Assembly: GCA_900768635.1 (NCBI GenBank)
Contig: CAAGDP010000073.1
Location: 1-17,016 of the forward strand
DNA from: Enterobacterales bacterium
GTDB taxonomy: Bacteria; Pseudomonadota; Gammaproteobacteria; Enterobacterales; Succinivibrionaceae
Reading direction: 5' to 3'
DNA: 17,016 nucleotides
Position numbers and translations under genes: made by a program
Notes under the pieces: model-generated
Database searches by the model: none
What the model was told of the DNA's origin: nothing
The model's input: only the letters and a program-made list of their open reading frames with translations
In this document: positions 1 to 8,275 of the stretch, one piece after another
How the letters are laid out: each line of letters begins with the position of its first letter
Position numbering within the stretch: position 1 is the first letter of the stretch

Positions 1-117
1 TATGATGTAACGCCACTTTAGATAGCAATATCTATCGGGGTTAAAGGTCGGAGGCGTAAGCCGTTATTACGACTGGGCAGTTACAAGCCCACTACCTTTA
101 GGTGGTGGGTAGTTGAC
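1..117 (+). ncRNA. Probable 3' part of a TnpB omega-RNA (reRNA) scaffold
   Basis: In TnpB-carrying IS200/IS605 elements, the right end is transcribed as a structured RNA overlapping the tnpB 3' end, and the flanking bases just outside the element act as guide. Here a run of at least four stems ends in the terminal hairpin at 88-109. The guide would then start at about 116-119 and read into fic (first bases CATTCTGCAGCTTCAC). The assignment rests on position and structure only. TnpB itself is outside the window, and activity cannot be judged. Confidence 0.45.
91..109 (+). repeat. 19-nt IS-end hairpin core, copy 1 (copy 2 at 16899-16917)
   Basis: ACTACCTTTAGGTGGTGGG occurs identically at 91-109 and 16899-16917, in the same orientation. 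In each copy it forms a stem around a TTTA loop with one G-T pair. IS200/IS605 left and right ends carry similar, same-strand subterminal palindromes recognised by TnpA. The two copies are therefore read as ends of the same IS type at both edges of the window. Confidence 0.85.
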
Positions 118-845
118 ACATTCTGCAGCTTCACAAAGATCTTCTTTCTAAAGCAGGATTATCCTATGGCGGACATTTTAAAAACGTGCAAAACTACATA
201 AGTGAAAGACGATCCGATGGCACAGTTTTTACTAGATTTACACCCGTAGAACCGTTTTGCATACCAGATGCCGTGGAAAATCTGTGTCATGCTTATGAGC
301 AGGCTATTTCCGAAGAACGAATAGATGCTCTGATTCTGATCCCTTCGTTTATCATTGATTTTTTGTGCATTCATCCGTTTAATGACGGGAACGGCAGAAT
401 GAGCAGACTTCTTACTCTGCTTCTGCTTTATAAAAGCGGTTATGAAGTTGGTAAATACATAAGTATCGAACACCAGATAGAATTAACCAAAGATCGCTAC
501 TATGAAACTATTGAGCAGTCTGATGCAGATTGGCATGAGGGCAGAAATGATACGACTCCATTTATTAGATATATGCTGCAGGTAATTCTTGCCTGCTATA
601 CAGAATTTGAAAAACGTGTAGGCATTATGGATGACAGCGGTTCAAGAAGTCTGGCATATGACATAGTAAAGAATTATGTAAACAGTAAAATAGGAAAAAT
701 CACTGCCGTTGATGTTGTTGCAAATTGTCCCAAACTTGCAAAATCCTCCGTTTTAAGGGAGATAAAAAGGCTGACTGAAGAAGGCATTCTGATAAAACAG
801 GGAGGTGGTAGAAACACCTACTACATACGGTCGGACAGCAAATAA
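117..845 (+). pseudogene. Fic-family (AMPylase-type) protein, 5' end removed by IS insertion
   Basis: Fic proteins transfer AMP or another phosphate-containing group to target side chains. The reading frame is open from codon 117 (CAC ATT CTG CAG CTT), directly against the IS end. Its first residues (ILQLHKDL...SYGGHFKNVQNYI...FTPV) match the interior of Fic proteins that have a C-terminal winged helix, so the N-terminus is missing. The catalytic motif HPFNDGNGRMSR is intact at about 372-410, with the histidine, acidic residue, GNGR and second arginine all present. A winged-helix-like C-terminus follows (ITAVDVVANC...VLREIKRLTEEGILIKQGG). The earliest possible internal start is a GTG at 186, without a clear ribosome site. 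In class II Fic proteins the inhibitory helix precedes the core, and that part would be lost here. The gene is a remnant unless transcribed from the IS. Confidence 0.88.
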
Positions 846-957
846 AATGCGATTTCGTATTTAGAAAGTGCTCAACCGTCCACATGTATGATTCTATGGT
901 GTTCGATGCCAAACTACTATTTTTCAAATATTGTTTAAACTCTTGCAACTGTTCCAT
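844..957 (-). pseudogene. N-terminal fossil of a tyrosine recombinase/phage-type integrase
   Basis: Reading leftward from ATG 957, the product starts MEQLQEFKQYLKNSSL and continues ASNTIESYMWTVEHFLN. This is the start of the SAM-like core-binding domain of tyrosine recombinases (pattern: FxxYLxxxxLSxNTIxSYxxxVxxFL). A strong ribosome-binding site, AGGAGGTC on the minus strand (960-967), precedes the ATG, so this was a genuine start. After about 33-38 codons the homology stops and the frame runs antisense into the 3' end of fic until a stop at about 700. The catalytic domain (R-H-R-Y residues) is absent. The remnant was probably left by recombination that joined the fic 3' end to the integrase 5' end. 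Confidence 0.7.
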
Positions 958-1261
958 TCTGACCTCCTATTGCGAAGTTGCAACGCAGTTATAGAGGCAT
1001 AATGCCAAGGCAACTTTCTGGATTTGATAAATTCGGACAGGCCAGGAGTTTTCTCAATTACCTTTCCACAGAATAACAATTCGGAATTTTGTAAATATCC
1101 TTGTGAATAAAGCCTGATTTACTTAGATTCCAATCCGGTTTAAACTTTTGAAGTAGATCACGCTAAATTTATCCTTGCAGGTAAATTTTTCTATTTTGAA
1201 CTGATAATTGAGATACAATTATCTAGCCTAATAACAAATTTTTATCGCGGAGATAAACACA
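958..1261. other. Gene-free region upstream of the macroglobulin operon
   Basis: No plausible reading frame is seen. The left part (960-967) holds the ribosome site of the integrase fossil on the minus strand. The right part is AT-rich and presumably carries the operon promoter. A candidate pair is TTGAAC (1196-1201) with TTATCT (1219-1224) at 17-bp spacing, and a TACAAT lies at 1214-1219, but neither gives a strong match in both boxes. A CRP-like site is listed separately. The ribosome site GGAGA (1249-1253) sits 8 bases before the ATG at 1262. Confidence 0.6.
1147..1162 (+). promoter_or_regulatory. Possible CRP-like operator upstream of the macroglobulin operon
   Basis: TTTGA-AGTAGA-TCACG matches the CRP core TGTGA-N6-TCACA at 8 of 10 positions. 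It lies about 35-50 bp upstream of the weak candidate -35 (1196). The match is moderate and is based on one site only. Confidence 0.3.
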
Positions 1262-4200
1262 ATGAAGCTTACCAAATTGGCGATGGCTATTTCCCTTGTG
1301 GTTACTGGTCATTCTCTGGCATATGCAGCACCACAAAACCTTTCTGTTCTTAGAGTTATTAATGTTCCCGGGACTTCTGCAACAGCTCAGAGCTGTCTTG
1401 TCCTGTCACAGGAACTGGGGATTACTCCCGATGCCGCAGCACCTTTTGCTTCTCTGACTAATCTGGCAACAGGTAAATATGAGAATCCTACTCTGATTAT
1501 GGATGGTAAATCTTTGTGTTTTACCGGTCTTTCCTATGGAAATCGATATGGAGTTCAGCTGAAAAAGGGACTTACAGCATCCACAGGAGCTGTTCTTAAG
1601 CAGAATTATAATACCGAGTTTACAACAGGAGATCGCAGTTCCTACTTTTCATTCCTTCCCGGTAACGTGATTTCATCTGCAGATAAGGAACGTAAAATTC
1701 CAGTTGAATCTGTTAACTATCCGGAAATTAAAGTATTGCTTTTCCGTGTTTCTCTTTCTGATTTGAGTTCCTATAGCAACTGGTCTTCTCTGGATCTATC
1801 TTCCTACCGTTATGGAAACATCTCCGACCTGCTCAAACACACCTCCTTTGTAGGTTCCAAAATTTACAAAAATGACGGACAGCCGAATAAAAAGAATTTC
1901 ACCTTTGTAAATCTTGATGATTTTGCAGGCCGTCTTCCATCTGGTATGTATCAGGTGATTCTTACTTCTCCAAAGGCTCCGGATTGTGATGCATCCTTAA
2001 ACTGTCTAGCTGATTTTTATGATGAAAGCCGGATACCTATGATGGTAAAACGGGTGATTGTTTCTGATTTGGGAGTAACAACTTATAGCAGCGATTCATC
2101 TATTGATGTGGCAACCCGTTCCCTGAATAACGGCAAGCCGGTGGCTGATGCCAAAGTTACATTGTTCAGTGCTGCCAATGAGGTTCTGGGAACAACCAAG
2201 ACTGATGATAACGGTTATGCCAAGTTTAACTATGAAAAGATTAACGGTCGTGCTTCCCGTGAGCCTACCTTGATTACAGTTACCAAGGGTGATGATTTTT
2301 ATGCTGTAGATTTGCGGAGCGTTCATCTCAGTCTGGAAGGCCTGACAATGATAGATCATACGGCAAAAAATCCAAATTTCCGTGTTTACTCATATTTTAA
2401 CCGCAGTCTGGTTCGTCCGGGGGAAAAGGTATTTTATGAGGCAATTGTCAGAGATCAGAATTTGAACGCAGCCAAGCTTAAAAATCTTAAGCTTATGATC
2501 TATCGTCCTGACGGTATGCTTTTCCGGGAGGTCTCACTTCTTAATCCTAGGGCAGGTGCCTTTGGCTATGAATTTGAATTTGACAAGAAAATGTCAACAG
2601 GCAGGTGGCGTTTTGATCTGGGATTTGACAAAAATAATGTAATAGATTCCAAACAGATTGCAGTTTCCAATTTCACTCCGTCAAGTGTTACTGCCAGCCT
2701 GGATTTTGATAAGGATATCATTACTCTTGATGACATTATGCATATCAAAACCCTTTACACTTATGGTTCACCGGCAGGCAATATTGCTATCAGCGGATCT
2801 GTAGATGCTAAGCCTGATCATCATCCAGTTGCAAAATATAAGGATTACTATTTCGGACCGGATGAAAGCCAGGACTTCCTTATTTCTCAGCATCTTACCT
2901 ATAGTCCTTCCTCCACGGATATTAACGGCCTGCACAATTATTCTTTCAATGCGGTCAATCTGGCTGATTACCCTCAGAAACTGAATTTTACAGTTTTCAT
3001 TAATGATCCTAATTCCATAATTATGGATAAGACAATTTCCCGCCCGCTGCTTTTTACAGGTCAGATGATCGGCTTTAAGGCGGAAGGGGATAAGAATAAT
3101 GAACGTCTGCAGAAGATGCATGTGATTCTGGCTGATCAGCAGGGTAATTTATATTCCGGCAAGGTTAACTACCGCCTGTTCCGTCAGGAAGTTTCCTACC
3201 AGTTTGTTTATAATGACGGTCGCTGGGATTACATTCGCAACGAAAGTCGTATACCGGTTCATGCCGGAGAGGTGGATGTAAGCGATGACGGCTCTACAGT
3301 AATCGCTCATGAATTGGATTTTGGCAATTACTTTGTTGAAATCGACGGTGCAGGGGTACCGGTAGTAGCATCTTTCTATGCCGGATGCCGTTCTGCTGTA
3401 GATCCAAATGTTCCTGATCATTTTGATTTATTTGCCAATGGAAAGAATTACAAGGCAGGAGATGATCTGGAACTGGAATTTGACAGTGTTTATGATGGAT
3501 ATGCGGATTTAATGATTGATTCTGTAAATCAGCTGTTCCATTTCAAGATTAATAAGGGACATAACCGTATTTCTGTTGAACTTCCTAAGACTTTTGTCCG
3601 TGGTGGTTATGCGCTTCTGTCCACTTATTCCTCTGAAGATAATAAATACATGAAGTCCAGACGCTCTTTTGGTTCGCTCTATATTCCTTTCTATGATAAA
3701 GATCGCCTGCTGACTGTTTCTTCTGATCTTCCTGCAACTGTAAAACCAAATGCACCTCTGGATATCAAAATAAAGGTGGATGGAGCTGATGACAATACTT
3801 TTATTACCGCAACTCTCATTGATGAAGGTATTTTAAGTATTAATAATCAAGAAGCATCACAGCCGGAAAAATTTATCTACAACGGTAAGGAATTCCGCAC
3901 CAAAATTTATGATGATTACGGTTATGTAATGAAATCTGCCGGTAAAAACGGTCAGGGTTACGGTGATGAAGGCATGCTGGCATCTGGAGAATCCTTATCC
4001 TCCGTTACTGAAAACTTGATGTCATATTACACTCAGGAAGTGCAGGTTAAGGATGGGGTTGCCACTGTTCATTTTGATCTTAAGGATTTAAGCAGTACTG
4101 CCCGGTTTGATGTAAGTGCCTGGTCAGATAATCGTCTGGGATCCTTGTCCACATCAGTAGCTGTCAAGGATAACACTGTAACCAAGTTATCCATGCCGAA

Positions 4201-5995
4201 ATTTATGCGGTCTGGAGATATTTCATTCTCCAATCTCTTGATTCATAACCTGCAGGATAAGAATGGTGAATATACTTATTCGGTAACATGTAGCGGAGCT
4301 CTTGAATGCGAACTTTCCGGCAAGACCAAAGTATCAGGTAAGACTGAAAAGGCTCTGCCGGTTACCGTTACCGCCAAGGGCAGCGGCAACGGTTATGCTG
4401 ATATTAAGATCCAGGGTCCTGATTACAGTTTTACTACCCGTAAGACTTATGATGTACTTGAACGCTATATTCAGATGAATGAAACCCGTATGGCTGTTTT
4501 AAAGTCTGGTGCAAAACAGACACTTGCCTTAAATAACGGTTTTGTTCCGGATACTAATGCTAAGGTTCGTTACGGCAATCTGCCGCTGGCTGACATTAAC
4601 ACTGCTGTAAAGAATCTTATTGAAGGTGAGCAGTACGGTGTCAAGGATAATGCTGCTGCTGGTCTGGCTGCTCTGGAGCTTCTAAATGTTCTGGAAAAAT
4701 CTCCGGATTCAGATAAGTCTTTCAGGGATGAACTGGCCCGCTTTGTTCAGGACAAGGTAATCTCAGTTGTTATGGCTCTCGACAGTTCAGTGGAGTTTAT
4801 TACTGAGTACTGCGGTAATTATGAAAATTCCCAGTACACCTATGCATATGTTGCCAATTTCCTTATCCGGGCTGCCAAGTCAGGATTTAATGTGAGCACT
4901 CATGTTCAGAATGGTTTATATTCTCAACTGAAACAGATGACTATCTCAGAAAAGGATAATCTGGCAGCTCTCAGTCTGAGCACATTAATGCTTACCGGTG
5001 AAAATGTGCGCAGTAGTGCTATTTATGCCTTTGATCGGATGATGGCCAGAGAAACTCGACCTCTCGAGGCATTTGCGACTTTTGCTGAAATTTTTGATGC
5101 TTATGGTGATACCAACCGTCGTAATACCGCTCTGAAGGAAGGTGAACTTCTGGCTAAGTCTGTAAATCAGAAGATAAGTAAGAGTCTTTCCGGAAAAACT
5201 CCATCAGAAATTCTGGCACTTACTTCAAATATTGCAGCTGTGTTGCCGTTTGATGTTAATACTTTCAATCATGATATTCTGAGTCTTATCAGAGCCAAGG
5301 TTAAGAGTGGTTCTCAGAACGGTCTGGAAGAGCTCTTCTCCTATTTGAAGTCTGATTTGGATGGCACACCTTCGGATCTTGCTGTTCTTGCCCAGTTGTC
5401 AACATTAAGTAAAGATAGCGGCGAGTCAACGGAAAAGACTGTGAAACTGGTGGACAATCAGGTAACTCTTACCAACAGCTCCAACAAAAATATGGTAGCT
5501 ACCGTAACTGTGGACGGTTATGTGAAATCACCAGCTTCCAATCCGGTGGTAAATGTTTATCCTGAATATTATGATGCATCCGGTAATGAGCTCCCGAATA
5601 AGAACGCATCTTCAGATATTACTCTTTCCCAGGGTGATGATTTACTGGTAATACAACGTATTGTTTTCAATACCGAGTACAGCGGAGTATTTGAATTTGT
5701 AGCCGGCATTCCTGCTAACACCATGTTTATGAAGATGATTTCCCAGGATGAGCTGAACAAAAAATATCCGAATCTTAAGAATATTAAGATCACTCCGATA
5801 AATGTTACAGCCGGTGAAACTGAATTGTATTTCTCTGATTATGCAACTAAGGCTAAATCTATAGTAATCGCTTATGTCCTTAAGGGTTCTCATCCGGGTA
5901 AAACCTCCCCGATTATGACCAAGGGACGTCTGAAGAAAGCCGTACCGTTCATGTTCAGCGGATACAATAGGAATCATACACTCACTGTTAAGTAA
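1262..5995 (+). CDS. Alpha-2-macroglobulin-like periplasmic protein lacking the thioester motif
   Basis: Bacterial alpha-2-macroglobulins are large periplasmic proteins thought to trap foreign proteases, and are often encoded beside PBP1C, which repairs the wall after a breach. This one has 1577 residues. A type I signal peptide (MKLTKLAMAISL, ending AYA-AP near residue 23) has no lipobox, so the protein is probably soluble. An MG1-like N-terminus is followed by an MG2 domain at about 372-455 (YFNRSLVRPGEKVFYEAIVRD-like). Next come the ATLIDEGIL strand at about 850-860 and the A2M-family segment SAWSDNRLGSLST...LSMPKFMRSGD at about 950-1000. A helical thioester-domain-like region spans about 1105-1350. 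Where family members have YGCxEQ, this protein reads IEGEQYGV (1120-1127), so the Cys-Gln thioester is absent. It is the first gene of an operon with pbpC, 18 nt apart. Family assignment is firm; protease trapping is not shown, and a non-covalent mechanism would be needed. Confidence 0.93.
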   Translation: MKLTKLAMAISLVVTGHSLAYAAPQNLSVLRVINVPGTSATAQSCLVLSQELGITPDAAAPFASLTNLATGKYENPTLIMDGKSLCFTGLSYGNRYGVQLKKGLTASTGAVLKQNYNTEFTTGDRSSYFSFLPGNVISSADKERKIPVESVNYPEIKVLLFRVSLSDLSSYSNWSSLDLSSYRYGNISDLLKHTSFVGSKIYKNDGQPNKKNFTFVNLDDFAGRLPSGMYQVILTSPKAPDCDASLNCLADFYDESRIPMMVKRVIVSDLGVTTYSSDSSIDVATRSLNNGKPVADAKVTLFSAANEVLGTTKTDDNGYAKFNYEKINGRASREPTLITVTKGDDFYAVDLRSVHLSLEGLTMIDHTAKNPNFRVYSYFNRSLVRPGEKVFYEAIVRDQNLNAAKLKNLKLMIYRPDGMLFREVSLLNPRAGAFGYEFEFDKKMSTGRWRFDLGFDKNNVIDSKQIAVSNFTPSSVTASLDFDKDIITLDDIMHIKTLYTYGSPAGNIAISGSVDAKPDHHPVAKYKDYYFGPDESQDFLISQHLTYSPSSTDINGLHNYSFNAVNLADYPQKLNFTVFINDPNSIIMDKTISRPLLFTGQMIGFKAEGDKNNERLQKMHVILADQQGNLYSGKVNYRLFRQEVSYQFVYNDGRWDYIRNESRIPVHAGEVDVSDDGSTVIAHELDFGNYFVEIDGAGVPVVASFYAGCRSAVDPNVPDHFDLFANGKNYKAGDDLELEFDSVYDGYADLMIDSVNQLFHFKINKGHNRISVELPKTFVRGGYALLSTYSSEDNKYMKSRRSFGSLYIPFYDKDRLLTVSSDLPATVKPNAPLDIKIKVDGADDNTFITATLIDEGILSINNQEASQPEKFIYNGKEFRTKIYDDYGYVMKSAGKNGQGYGDEGMLASGESLSSVTENLMSYYTQEVQVKDGVATVHFDLKDLSSTARFDVSAWSDNRLGSLSTSVAVKDNTVTKLSMPKFMRSGDISFSNLLIHNLQDKNGEYTYSVTCSGALECELSGKTKVSGKTEKALPVTVTAKGSGNGYADIKIQGPDYSFTTRKTYDVLERYIQMNETRMAVLKSGAKQTLALNNGFVPDTNAKVRYGNLPLADINTAVKNLIEGEQYGVKDNAAAGLAALELLNVLEKSPDSDKSFRDELARFVQDKVISVVMALDSSVEFITEYCGNYENSQYTYAYVANFLIRAAKSGFNVSTHVQNGLYSQLKQMTISEKDNLAALSLSTLMLTGENVRSSAIYAFDRMMARETRPLEAFATFAEIFDAYGDTNRRNTALKEGELLAKSVNQKISKSLSGKTPSEILALTSNIAAVLPFDVNTFNHDILSLIRAKVKSGSQNGLEELFSYLKSDLDGTPSDLAVLAQLSTLSKDSGESTEKTVKLVDNQVTLTNSSNKNMVATVTVDGYVKSPASNPVVNVYPEYYDASGNELPNKNASSDITLSQGDDLLVIQRIVFNTEYSGVFEFVAGIPANTMFMKMISQDELNKKYPNLKNIKITPINVTAGETELYFSDYATKAKSIVIAYVLKGSHPGKTSPIMTKGRLKKAVPFMFSGYNRNHTLTVK

Positions 5996-6013
5996 GTCTT
6001 TTCATTCCAGTAT

Positions 6014-8098
6014 ATGAAAAGGTTATCGCTTATAAAAAAGGCCACAGCCCTTGTGGCCTTGTTTCTGTCTGGTGCAGTATTCTTCTGCATCTGGTGTATT
6101 TGGGAACTGGATTTTTCTCTTCTGGAGAATCGTTCTCAGGTGGTTTATGACGCTCAGGGTGAAATCCTGGGCTTTACTCTGTCCAGGGATAATGATTCCT
6201 ATCGCTTTTTAGTCACCCCTGAAGAGGTAAGTCCGCTGTATCTTAAGATGCTTATTGCCAGTGAGGATCGACGGTTCTACCAACATTTCGGGGTGGATTT
6301 TCTGGCACTTCCCCGGGCATTGTTTAATAATATTTCCTCCGGGGAACGTACTTCCGGAGGATCTACTCTGGCCATGCAGGTAGCCAAACGGCTGACCGGT
6401 CATGAACGAACTTATTTTAATAAGCTTAAGGAAATAGTTCAGGCATCGTATCTTACCCTGCGTTACGGTCGTAATCAGGTGCTCAGCTGGTATCTTACTC
6501 TTTCTCCCTTTGGCTCTAATATTGAAGGAATAAAAGCTGCATCATTACGCTGGTTCGGACATTTGCCGAATGTTCTTACCCCATCAGAAGCGGCACTTCT
6601 TACAGCATTACCCCGAGCTCCGGAACATATTCGTCCGGATCGTAATCCTCAGGCTGCCCGGTATTATAAAAATCAGGTACTGAGACTTTCCTATGAACAG
6701 GGGGTTATTAACCGGGATTTGTGGGAGGCATCTCTGGAGGATCGCTTTCCTGATAAATTACAGCCCATTGTCCAAAAAGATCGTTCTTTTGCCACATATC
6801 TTGCCCAGCGGGATCATCGCCGGGAAATTCATACTACAGTAAATAAAACGGTACAGACGGTACTTGCGGAGGAGGCATCTAATTTTCGCCAGCTGCATCA
6901 GGATGGGGCAGTGCTTTCTGTTGTAGTCTTGGATGTAAAAAATCATACTCTGGCAGGGATCCTGGGAACATCAGATGAAGAAAAAACCCAGCTGTGTCTT
7001 CCTTTTGCCCTGCGATCTCCCGGATCTGCTCTTAAGCCTTTTGCCTACGGACTGGCTTTTCAGTATGGAAAAATTTTTCCTGATACTCTTCTTCATGACG
7101 AAAGTCGATTATTCGGCTCCTGGCAACCGGAAAATTTCACCAGGACTTTTTCCGGAAAAGTTCCTGCATCCCTGGCTTTGGCCACATCCCTTAATCTGCC
7201 GGCTTTGGAAGTTTTGAATATGGTAGGGACCGAACAGTTTGCGGTGTGGATTAATCAGGGAAAAAATCGTCTGATCACTAAAAACAGTATATTTGATCCT
7301 TCCATAATTCTGGGGAGCGGATCTATTACTCTTTATGATCTGGCTGAGCTTTATGCCATGATTCATGAAGATGGTATGGCTTATGATTTCGGCATGTATG
7401 AACCTTCTGCCACAGGTAATAATGCAGAAGCTGCTGTTAACATAAGGGAAGATGATCAGAATGAGCACAATAGGGATGTGAAGGATCCGGGAGAAGGGCG
7501 TCGCATGCTATCACCTGACAGTGCCCGGGCTGTATTTGAAATTTTAAAAATGACTGCCCGGCCTTCATCAGCTCTGACTATGAAGGATGTATCCTATAAA
7601 ACCGGTACCTCCAGTCGTTTTACTGATGCTCTGGCGGTAGGCAGCATGGGACGTTATACCGTAGCTGTGGCTATCCGTTTTCCTGACAATCGCACCGGCT
7701 ATTATCGTTATACCGGTTATGTGGATGCCGCTCCGGTACTTTTCAGTATTTTCCAGCGGTTGCAGACCCGGGATTTCCCCAAGCCGGAGCTGAAGAGTCC
7801 CCTACTGGATGGATCAAGACCCCAGGCATTACTTGAGGCCGGAAATAAGGAAAGCGTTCTTGGTAGGGATGAACTTAAAATTGATTTTCCCGGTAACGGA
7901 GATACAGTGCTTCCGGATCATGCCGGGCGGATTTTTGTTAACTACCGGGGAGGCAAGGGTAAAATTTATTTAACGGTAGGTGATCAGCAGACTGAAGAAA
8001 AATTTTTTATACCTGATCATGAAGGTACTTATATCTTAAGTATTTCTGATGAATACGGGCATTCTGATACTGCGGTATTTCAGGTGGTGCTGCCGTAA
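6014..8098 (+). CDS. pbpC: Penicillin-binding protein 1C (bifunctional peptidoglycan synthase)
   Basis: This protein polymerises lipid II into glycan strands and carries a transpeptidase fold, anchored in the inner membrane and facing the periplasm. It has 694 residues, slightly shorter than the roughly 770 of the E. coli protein. The N-terminal membrane helix is at about 9-30. The GT51 domain shows all its motifs: EDRRFYQHFG (catalytic Glu84), GGSTLAMQVAK (115-125), the KLKEIVQASYL motif (138-147), PFGSNIEGIKAAS and LTPSEAALLTALPRAP. The transpeptidase motifs are SALK (Ser338, Lys341), SLN (392-394) and KTG (529-531). A BiPBP_C-like beta domain closes the protein from about 625. The ATG is 18 nt past the macroglobulin stop with a poor ribosome site, suggesting co-transcription and perhaps translational coupling. 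In many bacteria the same neighbour pair is proposed as an anti-protease plus wall-repair unit. Confidence 0.95.
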   Translation: MKRLSLIKKATALVALFLSGAVFFCIWCIWELDFSLLENRSQVVYDAQGEILGFTLSRDNDSYRFLVTPEEVSPLYLKMLIASEDRRFYQHFGVDFLALPRALFNNISSGERTSGGSTLAMQVAKRLTGHERTYFNKLKEIVQASYLTLRYGRNQVLSWYLTLSPFGSNIEGIKAASLRWFGHLPNVLTPSEAALLTALPRAPEHIRPDRNPQAARYYKNQVLRLSYEQGVINRDLWEASLEDRFPDKLQPIVQKDRSFATYLAQRDHRREIHTTVNKTVQTVLAEEASNFRQLHQDGAVLSVVVLDVKNHTLAGILGTSDEEKTQLCLPFALRSPGSALKPFAYGLAFQYGKIFPDTLLHDESRLFGSWQPENFTRTFSGKVPASLALATSLNLPALEVLNMVGTEQFAVWINQGKNRLITKNSIFDPSIILGSGSITLYDLAELYAMIHEDGMAYDFGMYEPSATGNNAEAAVNIREDDQNEHNRDVKDPGEGRRMLSPDSARAVFEILKMTARPSSALTMKDVSYKTGTSSRFTDALAVGSMGRYTVAVAIRFPDNRTGYYRYTGYVDAAPVLFSIFQRLQTRDFPKPELKSPLLDGSRPQALLEAGNKESVLGRDELKIDFPGNGDTVLPDHAGRIFVNYRGGKGKIYLTVGDQQTEEKFFIPDHEGTYILSISDEYGHSDTAVFQVVLP

Positions 8099-8171
8099 CT
8101 GTATGGATCTTTAAAGGAATTCTGTCCGGGAAATATCCAATGGGTCTTCCTGTTCAGTTTCAGAGGTATGG

Positions 8172-8177
8172 TATAAA
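8172..8177 (+). promoter_or_regulatory. Possible extended -10 promoter for the YgjP-like gene
   Basis: TATAAA at 8172-8177 is preceded by TG with one base between (8169-8171), which fits an extended -10 element. No convincing -35 lies 16-18 bp upstream. It would give a leader of about 95 nt before the ATG at 8276. Confidence 0.33.
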
Positions 8178-8214
8178 TTATTAGGAAAATATAGAAAGAG
8201 CCAAATTTTTTTTA

Positions 8215-8239
8215 ACTGAATTATCAGTATTCTTTTTTT
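8215..8239 (+). terminator. Weak candidate terminator after pbpC
   Basis: ACTGA (8215-8219), loop ATTA, TCAGT (8224-8228), then a T-rich run (8230-8239). The stem is only 5 bp and AT-rich. If the TATAAA at 8172 is the promoter of the next gene, this hairpin would lie inside its leader, so one of the two calls may be wrong. Confidence 0.28.
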
Positions 8240-8275
8240 ATATACAGTGTATCAGCTGTACATCAGGAACTTTTT

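Larger units (their letters stand above)
1..118 (+). mobile_element. End (tnpB/omega-RNA side) of an IS200/IS605-family element, partial
   Basis: The stretch is dense in stems: GATAG 21-25 with CTATC 32-36, GTCG 47-50 with CGAC 70-73, TGGGC 74-78 with GCCCA 87-91, and a terminal hairpin CCCACTACC-TTTA-GGTGGTGGG (88-109). Subterminal hairpins with a short TTTA-type loop are typical of IS200/IS605 ends. The same 19-nt hairpin core recurs at 16899-16917 beside a recognisable TnpA. Immediately downstream, a fic reading frame begins mid-gene at about 117, so the element boundary lies near 115-119. The body of the element, presumably with tnpB, lies off the left edge. One frame ends with a stop at 19-21 and could be the tail of tnpB, but too little is visible to be sure. 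Confidence 0.72.

Noticed and set aside
2096..3421. Several antisense frames of 60-117 codons inside the macroglobulin gene
   Set aside because: They mirror the codon structure of a long, well-supported coding region and have no independent signals.
8243..8260. LexA-like box (TACAG-N8-CTGTA) before the YgjP-like gene
   Set aside because: The half-sites are in the wrong order: LexA needs CTGT...ACAG, while this is ACAG...CTGT. It is more likely a chance palindrome around CAGCTG.
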